This document shows, in pieces, positions 1 to 6,588 of a stretch of DNA of 7,652 bases (positions within the stretch are counted from its first letter, which is position 1; each line of letters begins with the position of its first letter). Source of the stretch: an uncultured Lentisphaeria bacterium (GTDB lineage Bacteria; Verrucomicrobiota; Lentisphaeria; Victivallales; Victivallaceae). The position numbers and the translations under genes are program-made. The stretch spans positions 1 through 7,652 of the forward strand of contig CAIJKT010000848.1 of NCBI GenBank assembly GCA_903821255.1, given 5' to 3'. The notes below the pieces were generated by a model, which worked only from the letters and a program-made list of their open reading frames with translations, was not told the origin of the DNA and ran no database searches.

Positions 1-8
1 AGGTGGAG

Positions 9-144
9 CGGTGTCCAAAATGTTTTTGTTGTAGTCTCGGACGGCACTATCCCATAACTCCCAGTCTTCTCAGAACTCCCAGACCAGGCTGTCCAAAATG
101 AGGCAGATCGCTGTCCAAAATGAGGTGAATCGGTGTCCAAAATG
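9..144 (+). repeat. Four copies of TGTCCAAAATG, three at 22-bp spacing
   Basis: The 11-mer TGTCCAAAATG occurs at 12-22, 90-100, 112-122 and 134-144, always on this strand. The last three copies start exactly 22 bp apart, and the units starting at 90 and 112 also share most of the following bases (TGAGG, then a GATCG or GAATCGG end). Two copies of AACTCCCAG (56-64 and 74-82, 18 bp apart) lie between the first and second copies. Multiple short direct repeats starting with TG are typical of the ends of IS21-family elements, so this may be an IS end or relic. The copies point toward the chromosomal genes rather than into an element lying to the left, which does not fit a simple right-hand end. 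No transposase is visible. The array is certain; its identity is not. Confidence 0.6.
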
Positions 145-157
145 AAGAAAATGTTTT

Positions 158-181
158 CTCTGTGCCTCTGTGTCTCTGTGG
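158..181 (+). repeat. Triple CTCTGTG octamer repeat
   Basis: Three tandem 8-bp units, CTCTGTGC, CTCTGTGT and CTCTGTGG, lie 12 bp beyond the stop codon of the leftward membrane-protein gene. On the complementary strand this reads as a CCACAGAGACACAGAGG-type string. From memory, similar strings occur in intergenic regions of many unrelated bacteria, but I cannot confirm that here. No function can be assigned. It is not an intrinsic terminator because it has no GC-rich inverted repeat followed by a T-run. Confidence 0.6.
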
Positions 182-192
182 TTGGATATGGC

Positions 193-2319
193 TTACTTTT
201 TGGGGGCGGTGAAGTTTTCCAGCTTGAACTGGGGGAGCTTTTTGAAAACCTTATAATAGAGCAGATAGATGTTCTGCGACTGCGGGTCGGTCAGATAGGC
301 GGCTTCGGCCAGTTTTTCCGCCAGCGGCTGGTTGCGTTCCTTGTAACACTGCCAGGACAGTTGCGCGGTCTCCACTGCTTTGATCTTGTCGGCCGGGGAG
401 ATATATTTGAACACCCGGTATTTGACGGCGAGGGCATTCACCTCGCCGGGCGGGGTGATTTCATAGAAATACTGCATCTCCCTGGGGTGCGCATCCATAA
501 AGAACACTGTCGAGTTGACATTAACCTGTTTGGCGTTGGCGATGTAGCGGTACGAATAAGGATGCAGCGGCTCAAAGCAGGAGTTGCGGTTGAAAACCAC
601 ATACTCAACGCCGAAGTATTCGCAGAAGCCGGCGAATTGACGTTCGCTGCCGTGATACATCAGGTTGATATAGTCTTCGGCGATTTTACGGCTTGCGGGC
701 AGCTCGAATTTGGGCTGAACCACAATATTGGCCCCGCAGTAGGCTTTCAGCACCGGCGACAGCGTCATTTCCGACAGGACGGTATGGCCCTGAATGTGTC
801 CCTGTCTGAGCCATTTCACGAGGTCGGTCGTTTCCCGGAGGAAGTTCTTCGGATAGTTCCGGCGCTGTTCCCGGGTGGCTTCGGCTTCCAGGTAAATGGT
901 CAGCAGTGCGATAATGATCAACATTATCCGCAGCCTGTTCCGGGGGTTGCTCCGGTACAGATCGTGGAAAATCAGCGGCAGGGCCACGGCGGAGAAAACC
1001 CCGCAGAAGACGCTGAAACGCACCATGAAAATGTAAATCAGGAAGTAAACCGCGGTCAGCCACAGCGGCAGCAGCGAGCGGCTCAAACCGGTTTTCAGGT
1101 GTTTCCGGGTATTTCTGAAGCACAGTCCGGCGATGAACGCGATGCCCATGATCCACAGCGCGGCGGGAAACAGCAGTTTGGTCTGAGCCATGGAGGCGGA
1201 GTGCAGGGAAGGCGTCCAGAGAAATCTTGCGGTGAAGTTCAGTTTGTCCGGATCGGCCGGCTTGACGTTGCAGAAGGCTATTTTCGCCTTGATGAGCTCG
1301 TTGAAATGGCTGTAGTTTGCGGCATAGCCGGAGCTTGCCAGCTTCCAGACGCCGAAGAACACAACGGCGGATATAAGCAGCACGGCCAGCTTGCGCGACA
1401 GTTTGACCGAAGGCAGAAAGTACAGCGAAAAAAGCACCGGGAAGATAAACATGATCAGCGGCGAACAGATCAACTGATGGGCCCGGTTATACGGCACCAG
1501 CACGGCGGAAAGCAGCAGCGACGCGTACATGAACAGGTAGAATTGCAGTCTTTTCCGGGAAGTATTGCCGCCGGACATGACCCGGATGATTTCATAAACG
1601 CCCCACAGCAGGAAACACAACTGGCTCATGTCCCAGAAGGCGGTCGCGCAGAAAGTGCAGAACCCGGTCAGCAGCAGCGCCCGCACGGAGCGTCTGCGCA
1701 TGGCGAAAGCGCCGCAGGCAAACGCGGCGGCCAGGAACGGCATCGCGAAGTCTTCGCACAGGATATCCTGCCCCGTGTAGCGGGCGATGGCGGCCGGAGC
1801 GAAAGCGTAGATCAGCGCCCCGGCGGCGGCCCACGGCAGCGGGCAGCGCAGGAAATAAAGCCACAGGAAAATGAATCCGGCGGTCAGCGACGCCCACAGC
1901 CGGATGGTGTTGCGCATGAAGGCGGCTCCCGCCGGGTCGTCTTCATAGACCTTGTCCGCCGGCGACATGGACGGTTCGCCGAAAATGAATTTCGCGATGC
2001 GCCAGGAATAGCCGAGGAAGTATTCAATGCCCAGCGGCATCTGCTCGCTGACTTTCACTTTGTCCATTCCCGCCAGGGTGCGGTCATAGGTTGGGATGCC
2101 CTTGCCGCTGCCGACGTCTTTCGCAAAGCCGTACATGATGGAGCTTTCAACCCAGAACGGGTAGAAATCGGCTCCGGTCTGGGTTTTTATGCAGGCCAGT
2201 TCCCGGTTGCAGACGTAAGTCCGCACGGCAAACGCCAGCAGCACCGCCAGAACAAACAGCACCCAGGTTTTGGATAAGAAGGCTTTGATTTTCCGCATTG
2301 AGTCAGAGTATTCGCTCAT
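193..2319 (-). CDS. Polytopic membrane protein, putative STT3/GT-C-like glycosyltransferase
   Basis: This 708-residue protein has about 11-13 hydrophobic segments. One lies near residues 18-37, and the rest are clustered at about 140-330 and 382-478. A mostly soluble C-terminal domain covers about 480-708. The plan (one N-terminal helix, a large first external loop, a membrane bundle, then a soluble domain) is that of GT-C enzymes that use lipid-linked sugars, especially the STT3/AglB/PglB class. Supporting features are an acidic loop around G49-A-D51-F-Y, a G-I-P-T-Y-D stretch at 74-79, the R180-Y-T-G-Q...E189-D190 segment, and a soluble region at about 511-539 (TVLSEMTLSP...VVQPKFE) placed like the WWDYG region of STT3. 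The WWDYG motif itself is absent, so oligosaccharyltransferase activity is not established; another GT-C or O-antigen-ligase-like role is possible. The start overlaps the rpoN stop as ATGA, with AGGAAAGAG just upstream, which supports this start and translational coupling to rpoN. Confidence 0.75.
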   Translation of the reverse strand: MSEYSDSMRKIKAFLSKTWVLFVLAVLLAFAVRTYVCNRELACIKTQTGADFYPFWVESSIMYGFAKDVGSGKGIPTYDRTLAGMDKVKVSEQMPLGIEYFLGYSWRIAKFIFGEPSMSPADKVYEDDPAGAAFMRNTIRLWASLTAGFIFLWLYFLRCPLPWAAAGALIYAFAPAAIARYTGQDILCEDFAMPFLAAAFACGAFAMRRRSVRALLLTGFCTFCATAFWDMSQLCFLLWGVYEIIRVMSGGNTSRKRLQFYLFMYASLLLSAVLVPYNRAHQLICSPLIMFIFPVLFSLYFLPSVKLSRKLAVLLISAVVFFGVWKLASSGYAANYSHFNELIKAKIAFCNVKPADPDKLNFTARFLWTPSLHSASMAQTKLLFPAALWIMGIAFIAGLCFRNTRKHLKTGLSRSLLPLWLTAVYFLIYIFMVRFSVFCGVFSAVALPLIFHDLYRSNPRNRLRIMLIIIALLTIYLEAEATREQRRNYPKNFLRETTDLVKWLRQGHIQGHTVLSEMTLSPVLKAYCGANIVVQPKFELPASRKIAEDYINLMYHGSERQFAGFCEYFGVEYVVFNRNSCFEPLHPYSYRYIANAKQVNVNSTVFFMDAHPREMQYFYEITPPGEVNALAVKYRVFKYISPADKIKAVETAQLSWQCYKERNQPLAEKLAEAAYLTDPQSQNIYLLYYKVFKKLPQFKLENFTAPKK

Positions 2320-3767
2320 TTATACTCTTTCCTGAGGTTGGACGGCGGAATATCCATTTCTTCGCGGTACTTGGCGACGGTGCGCCTGGCGACCGAGAGT
2401 CCGGCCTTTTTGAGCATGGTGGAAAGCTTGCTGTCGGACAGCGGTTTTTCCCGGTCCTCTTTTAAGATAAAGTCGCGGATTTTCTCTTTAATGCTTTTTG
2501 AGGAGAGCACCTCGCCTTCGTCAGTCTGGTAGCCGCCGCTGAAGAAGAATTTGAATTCGAACAAGCCGACGGGGGTCTGGATGTACTTGTTGGCGATCGC
2601 CCGGCTGATGGTGGTTTCATGCAGCCCCAGTTTATCGGCGACCTGCTGCATGGTCAGCGGGCGCATGAATTCAATGCCTTTGTCCAGGAAATCATGCTGG
2701 GTGTCGACAATCACCTGGGCGATCCGCTGGATTGTGCTCTGCCGCTGCTCCAGGCTGCGGATCAGCATTTTGCCGCTGATGATCTTCTCCCGGATATAAT
2801 CCCTGGTCTCTTTCGGCGTATTGGGATCTTCCAGCAGATTCATATACATCCTGGATATCCGGAGGTGCGGTATCTGTTCGTCATTGAGGGTGATCTGGAA
2901 CTCCCCGTTGACCCGCTCGACTGAAAGTTCCGGTATGACAAACACCGTGTTGTCCGGAGAGACGGCCGACCCCGGATAAGGGTTCAGGTCTTTGATCTTT
3001 TCAATCATCCCGGTCAGGTCCTCAATGGAGATGCGCAGTGCCCTGGCGACTTGCGGCAGATGGTTTTTGCCGATATCCTCCAGATGGTATTTGACCAGCT
3101 TCAGAAGCCGCTTGTCCTGGTTTTTCCGCCGTTCCAGTTGAAGCAGCAGGCATTCTTTCAGATCCCGCGCCCCGATGCCGGGCGGTTCGAACGACTGAAC
3201 CAGTTTCAGGGCGTCGCCGGCCAGCCCGGCATCCGCGCTGGCGGCGGAAGCAATATCCGCCAGCGGCGTCCGCAGGTAGCCGCTTTCGTCAATGCTGCCG
3301 ATGATTGTTTCAGCAACGGCGGCGGTTTGAGGGTCGGCGTCGGACAGCCGCAACTGCTCCAGCATCTGTTCCTGAAGCGACGGCTGTTTGATCAGGGAAT
3401 TGAACATGAATTCCCGCTTTTCCTCATTTTCCTCGGAATAGTCCGCCGCGCTGTGCGCCGGCGGGAGATAGTCATGCCAGGTATCGGCCAGTTCCATCAG
3501 GTCGGAAATATCCCTGTCGTCGTCGCCTTCCGGCCCGACCGGCTCTTCATTGGCGCCTGACTTGAAGATTGCGTCTTCCGGGAGCGGTTCCTTGCTGGTC
3601 TTCACCTGCTCGATAACCGGATTGCGGTCCAGTTCATGATTGAGTTTGTCCTGCAGTTCCAGCAGCGGCGTCAGCAGCACTTCCAGCGATTGTATCTGCT
3701 GCGGGGCCAGTACCTGTTCCTGCCTGAGCTCCTGATTCTGACTCTGATTTAAATATTGATCCGCCAT
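2316..3767 (-). CDS. rpoN: RNA polymerase sigma-54 factor
   Basis: The gene encodes a complete sigma-54 of 483 residues, the usual family length. This sigma factor directs RNA polymerase to -24/-12 promoters and needs an AAA+ enhancer-binding protein for open-complex formation. Region I is at about 10-55 (glutamine- and leucine-rich, ending in the typical L-D-R-N-P-V-I-E). An acidic region II follows at about 60-110, including G-D-D-D-R-D at 81-86. The core-binding domain spans about 115-300, with a clear F-E-P-P-G-I-G-A-R-D-L-K-E-C motif at 193-206. The helix-turn-helix is at about 371-395 (M-Q-Q-V-A-D-K-L-G-L-H-E-T-T-I-S-R-A). The RpoN box ARRTVAKYR is intact at 460-468, so DNA recognition should be functional. 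The ATG at 3767 gives a normal N-terminus; the Shine-Dalgarno is weak (GGGCGA). The gene opposes the MBL gene across an AT-rich promoter region and is the first gene of the leftward unit. No sigma-54 activator is encoded in this window. Confidence 0.97.
   Translation of the reverse strand: MADQYLNQSQNQELRQEQVLAPQQIQSLEVLLTPLLELQDKLNHELDRNPVIEQVKTSKEPLPEDAIFKSGANEEPVGPEGDDDRDISDLMELADTWHDYLPPAHSAADYSEENEEKREFMFNSLIKQPSLQEQMLEQLRLSDADPQTAAVAETIIGSIDESGYLRTPLADIASAASADAGLAGDALKLVQSFEPPGIGARDLKECLLLQLERRKNQDKRLLKLVKYHLEDIGKNHLPQVARALRISIEDLTGMIEKIKDLNPYPGSAVSPDNTVFVIPELSVERVNGEFQITLNDEQIPHLRISRMYMNLLEDPNTPKETRDYIREKIISGKMLIRSLEQRQSTIQRIAQVIVDTQHDFLDKGIEFMRPLTMQQVADKLGLHETTISRAIANKYIQTPVGLFEFKFFFSGGYQTDEGEVLSSKSIKEKIRDFILKEDREKPLSDSKLSTMLKKAGLSVARRTVAKYREEMDIPPSNLRKEYK
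2325..2333 (-). promoter_or_regulatory. Ribosome binding site for the membrane-protein gene
   Basis: On the minus strand AGGAAAGAG precedes the ATG at 2319 by about 5-8 bases, within the last codons of rpoN. It supports the chosen start and re-initiation at the ATGA overlap. Confidence 0.55.
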
Positions 3768-3788
3768 TTTCGCCCGTCATATTTTTCT

Positions 3789-3808
3789 GCTGTTTATCAC
3801 TGAACAGC
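3789..3808 (-). promoter_or_regulatory. Inverted repeat in the rpoN leader
   Basis: GCTGTT and AACAGC form a perfect 6-bp inverted repeat separated by 8 nt, centred about 31 nt upstream of the rpoN ATG. It could be a small RNA hairpin in the rpoN 5' leader or a regulator site. No poly-T run follows, so it is not an intrinsic terminator. A repeat of this size can arise by chance. Confidence 0.3.
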
Positions 3809-3811
3809 GAA

Positions 3812-3840
3812 TTGATATTGCTCACTATAAATTATATAGT
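3812..3840 (+). promoter_or_regulatory. Sigma-70-type promoter for the MBL-kinase cluster
   Basis: TTGATA (3812-3817, 5 of 6 match to TTGACA) and TATAGT (3835-3840, 5 of 6 match to TATAAT) are separated by exactly 17 bp, the optimal spacing for a housekeeping sigma promoter. Transcription would begin near 3847, giving a leader of roughly 108 nt before the MBL start at 3955. Confidence 0.55.
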
Positions 3841-3873
3841 AATATTATACACTAAACTGTAAAAATCCAGCAA
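3831..3873 (-). promoter_or_regulatory. Candidate leftward promoter(s) for rpoN
   Basis: On the minus strand there are two perfect TATAAT hexamers, at 3844-3849 and 3831-3836. The first has a weak -35 candidate, TTGCTG (3868-3873), with an 18-bp spacer; the second has no convincing -35. Either would start transcription within about 75 nt of the rpoN ATG. The boxes overlap the rightward -10 element, so the divergent promoters may interfere with each other. AT-rich sequence gives chance TATAAT matches, so this is tentative. Confidence 0.35.
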
Positions 3874-3954
3874 TAACCGCCTTAAAAGCATAAAAATGGA
3901 TTAGATGTGTTCCGGATAAGACGATAAATAACTTAGAGAAAGAGTGACAGATAA

Positions 3955-4758
3955 ATGACAATCGGTATAACTGCGCTGGGAAGCGGCAGCAGAGGCAATG
4001 CTTTTGTGATTCATTCGCCTGACGCCTCCATTCTGATTGACGCCGGTTTTTCACGCAAGGAACTGCTTGCCCGCATGGCGGCGTCCGGAGTGGTTCCGGA
4101 ACAGATCAGGGCGCTGCTGGTGACTCACGAACATGAGGATCATGTCCGCGGGTGCAGGCTGTTCAGCAATCAATTTGACATTCCGTCATACATGACGTCC
4201 AGGACCATGGACTATCTGGAAAAGCGGGAGACGCTTTCAAACCGGGTGCTGGTGTTTGCGCCGGGCGAATTCTTTGAAGTTGCCGGCTTCCGGATATTGC
4301 CGTTCGCCGTTCAGCACGACGCCATCGATCCGGTGGGGTTTGTCATTTCCAAAAACGGGCGTTCGATAGCATTGGCGACAGACCTGGGGGCGGTCAACGG
4401 CCTCACCCGGCAGCGGCTTTACGACTGCGACATTCTGGTGCTTGAAAGCAATTATGATCAGGAAATGCTCAGGAATTCCCAGCGGCAGCTTCACCTGAAA
4501 AGGCGGATCATGGGGCGCAACGGGCATTTAAACAATATGGATACGCTGAATGCCCTGCCGGAGCTGATCACCGAGCGGACGTCCGCCCTGTTTCTGGTGC
4601 ATGTCAGTTCCGAATGCAACACTTATGAACTGGTCAGGGAACTTGCGCGGCAGAAATTGCATGAAATGCGCAGGCAGGATATATTTCTGCAGGTTGTCGA
4701 GCAGTCGGTTCCGGTTCCCACCTACTGGCTGGGAACGGCCGGCAGTCTTGAAATATAA
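3955..4758 (+). CDS. Metallo-beta-lactamase-fold hydrolase, WalJ/YycJ type
   Basis: This is a 267-residue cytosolic MBL-fold protein of the WalJ/YycJ group, close to the family's usual length of about 260. The N-terminal G-S-G-S-R-G-N (9-15) and I-D-A-G (28-31) are family signatures. The metal-binding THEHEDH motif supplies H58, H60, D62 and H63. Further likely ligands or active-site residues are H121, D143 (A-T-D-L-G), E164-S-N-Y-D168, H191 (N-G-H-L-N-N) and H216 (L-V-H-V-S-S-E-C-N). All expected motifs are present, so it should be an active dinuclear zinc (or manganese) hydrolase. Family members are linked to nucleic-acid processing or repair; in Firmicutes WalJ sits in the walRK operon and affects coordination of cell-wall metabolism and division. 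The substrate here is unknown. The start follows a purine-rich but weak site (GAGAAAGAG). The kinase gene begins 26 bp after the stop, so the two are probably co-transcribed. Confidence 0.92.
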   Translation: MTIGITALGSGSRGNAFVIHSPDASILIDAGFSRKELLARMAASGVVPEQIRALLVTHEHEDHVRGCRLFSNQFDIPSYMTSRTMDYLEKRETLSNRVLVFAPGEFFEVAGFRILPFAVQHDAIDPVGFVISKNGRSIALATDLGAVNGLTRQRLYDCDILVLESNYDQEMLRNSQRQLHLKRRIMGRNGHLNNMDTLNALPELITERTSALFLVHVSSECNTYELVRELARQKLHEMRRQDIFLQVVEQSVPVPTYWLGTAGSLEI

Positions 4759-4770
4759 CTAATTTACAGC

Positions 4771-4774
4771 AGGA
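4771..4774 (+). promoter_or_regulatory. Ribosome binding site of the Ser/Thr kinase gene
   Basis: AGGA lies 10 nt before the ATG at 4785, inside the 26-bp gap after the MBL stop. It supports this start, which places the whole zinc ribbon in the protein. Confidence 0.45.
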
Positions 4775-4784
4775 TCAGCGAACG

Positions 4785-6512
4785 ATGGACGAAGCAGTTG
4801 ACAACAAAAATACAATCATATGCGACAATGCCCCTGCCGTAACCCAGTCGTCGGGGCACGACAGTCCGCCGGGCGCGCTGAAAGTTTCATGTCACTCCTG
4901 CCTCCAGAAACTTGACGTTTCCGACCTTGAACCGTTCTCGCATTTTTCATGTCCCTCCTGCGGCGCCGATATGATTGCGCCGAAATGGTTCGGCAATTAT
5001 CTGCTGGAGGAGCAATGCGGGCAGGGCGGGATGGCCAATGTCTACCGCGCGCTTGATTTGACCCTTGACCGCGAAGTTGCCATTAAAGTGCTGAAAGATG
5101 AAATATCCCGGCTGGAACATTCCGCCAGCCTCTTTCTGCATGAAGCCAGAATCGCGGCGGCGCTTAATCATTACGGCATTATCCCCATTTACTCCTGCGG
5201 GGAATTCGAAAACCATCCGTTTTTTGTCATGCAGTTCATGGGCAACGGCTCGCTGGAACATCAGATCCTCATGCGGCAGCAGATTCCGGTTGACAGAGTA
5301 TTGCGCTGGATGATTGACATCGCCGAAGGACTGGACAGCGCCAGGCGGCACGGCATCATTCATCATGATGTCAAGCCGGGCAATATCCTGCTGGATTCGG
5401 ACGGCAACGTGAAAATCGGCGATTTCGGCATTGCCCATGCGATTTTTGACAACCGGTCCAGCCAGTTGGTGGAAGTCACCGGCAGTTGGGGGAGCCCGCA
5501 TTATGTCAGTCCGGAAAAACTTGAGGAAGGCAAAGAGGACTTTCCGGGGGATATTTTCAGCCTCGGAGCCACTTTCTATGAATTGCTGACCGGCATCGCG
5601 CCGTTTGATTCTTCAGAACAGGAGGAGATGCTGAAAATGCGGCGGGAAAGCGCGTTCACCCCTGTAAATGAACTGCGGAGCGACGTGACGCCGGCGCTGG
5701 CGTCGCTTATCCGGCGGATGCTGGCGTATGAGCCGCTGGAGCGTCCCGGCTATCGCGAGATCATCCGGGAATTGAACAGTGTTTTGAAGGTAATCTCGCC
5801 CCATAAGGAAGATCATAAACGGAAAATTATCGCTGCTGATATCCCGTTTTATTTGCAGATAAAATATTATGTGATCGCGGTGCTGTGTTTGATCACGATC
5901 ATTCCCTGCGGCATGATTATTTATAACAATTCCAGGAAGGCGGCAAAAACAATTCCGGAGAAAATCAACAACGCCGATCTCCTGTCTTCCGTTTCTGCCG
6001 CTCTGGCTTCGGGAGATTCCGCGCACGCCGCTTCAATTGCCGCGTTTGAGTTCGAAAATGTCAAATCCGCGGCTAAGGTCAGGCGGCAGGCGGCAATGGT
6101 AACTGCTTTATGCGCTTATCTTAATAATGACGATCAGGCCGCGGATAAATGTGCGGCCGTATCGCAGCGTCTGGCGGCTGCCGGAGTTCCGGCAGCGGAC
6201 AAGTTCAAAATAATTATTGATTTTCTAGCCAATCCGGCTCTTTCCGGAAAGTATCTCACAGATAATATCCCGGCCTCGGAGACGGAGGCATGGAATGTGG
6301 CCAGCTTCGCATTATTCGTGAAAAATCTGTATTCACATGCATCCAGGCAGGAATTGACGAAGAATTTGACTGAATTGCAGAACAATCTGTCAACTGCCGC
6401 TGCCGATTCCTGGCCCCGCAGGGCATTGGCGGTCCGCATCCCGGTGTACCGTGAATGTATCATAAACGGAAAAATTCCAAATGAAAATATAGAACCAATC
6501 TTTTCCCGGTGA
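4785..6512 (+). CDS. Transmembrane Ser/Thr protein kinase with N-terminal zinc ribbon
   Basis: This 575-residue Hanks-type kinase phosphorylates Ser/Thr on cytoplasmic targets. An N-terminal zinc ribbon comes first (C36-x2-C39 and C56-x2-C59). The kinase domain spans about 70-335: glycine loop G79-Q-G81-G-M-A84-N-V-Y, V-A-I-K101, helix-C E120, catalytic loop H193-H-D195-V-K197-P-G-N200, D213-F-G, S242-P-E, D256-I-F-S-L-G, and E319-R320-P. All catalytic residues are present, so it should be active. The arginine of HRD is histidine (H194), making it a non-RD kinase that may not need activation-loop phosphorylation. One membrane helix (about 361-381) follows, then an alanine-rich, probably helical C-terminal region of about 190 residues (382-575). 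By the usual topology this region is extracytoplasmic and may sense a ligand or partner; it has no PASTA repeats and may be a TPR-like helical fold. The gene follows the MBL gene by 26 bp and precedes the sensor-kinase-like gene by 76 bp. Confidence 0.95.
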   Translation: MDEAVDNKNTIICDNAPAVTQSSGHDSPPGALKVSCHSCLQKLDVSDLEPFSHFSCPSCGADMIAPKWFGNYLLEEQCGQGGMANVYRALDLTLDREVAIKVLKDEISRLEHSASLFLHEARIAAALNHYGIIPIYSCGEFENHPFFVMQFMGNGSLEHQILMRQQIPVDRVLRWMIDIAEGLDSARRHGIIHHDVKPGNILLDSDGNVKIGDFGIAHAIFDNRSSQLVEVTGSWGSPHYVSPEKLEEGKEDFPGDIFSLGATFYELLTGIAPFDSSEQEEMLKMRRESAFTPVNELRSDVTPALASLIRRMLAYEPLERPGYREIIRELNSVLKVISPHKEDHKRKIIAADIPFYLQIKYYVIAVLCLITIIPCGMIIYNNSRKAAKTIPEKINNADLLSSVSAALASGDSAHAASIAAFEFENVKSAAKVRRQAAMVTALCAYLNNDDQAADKCAAVSQRLAAAGVPAADKFKIIIDFLANPALSGKYLTDNIPASETEAWNVASFALFVKNLYSHASRQELTKNLTELQNNLSTAAADSWPRRALAVRIPVYRECIINGKIPNENIEPIFSR

Positions 6513-6520
6513 ATAAAAAC

Positions 6521-6588
6521 GGAAGGCTGGAAATATGTGGAACGGGATTCATAAAAATGACCGCTTAACATTGATATCAGGGGTTTAA
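6521..6588 (+). CDS. Possible 17-codon leader ORF (coding part 6535-6588, with its RBS)
   Basis: ATG at 6535 opens MWNGIHKNDRLTLISGV and stops with TAA at 6586-6588, directly abutting the ATG of the next gene. GGAAGG (6521-6526) lies 8 nt before this ATG, the best Shine-Dalgarno in the gap. The ORF is in the same frame as the downstream gene, separated by that single stop. It could be a leader whose translation feeds ribosomes to the next start. It could also be chance, since the downstream gene has its own good site. There is no attenuator hairpin and no run of one amino acid. Confidence 0.3.
6579..6583 (+). promoter_or_regulatory. Ribosome binding site of the sensor-kinase-like gene
   Basis: AGGGG ends 5 nt before the ATG at 6589, a usable Shine-Dalgarno. 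It decides the start of the downstream gene, because the same frame is closed by TAA just upstream. Confidence 0.55.

Noticed and set aside
146..159. AGAAAA-TG-TTTTCT palindrome as a terminator for the leftward unit
   Set aside because: The stem is mostly A-T with a 2-nt centre and no GC-rich stem, so it would not form a stable intrinsic terminator. No convincing terminator is visible for this unit.
133..2277. A 714-codon open frame on the plus strand opposite the STT3-like gene
   Set aside because: It is an antisense shadow. It has low-complexity R/Q/G/H-rich composition and no recognisable domain, and its start falls in the repeat array. The minus-strand frame has clear membrane segments, an RBS and an ATGA link to rpoN.
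3051..3560. A 169-codon plus-strand frame within rpoN
   Set aside because: The opposite strand encodes conserved sigma-54 regions here. The plus-strand frame shows no family signature and no ribosome site.
3634..3825. A 63-codon minus-strand frame overlapping the rpoN start
   Set aside because: It is out of frame with rpoN, becomes a low-complexity Ala/Gly/Thr-rich translation where it overlaps rpoN codons, and has no motif.
4947..5501. A 184-codon minus-strand frame inside the Ser/Thr kinase gene
   Set aside because: It is a shadow of the kinase domain, whose catalytic motifs are all on the plus strand.
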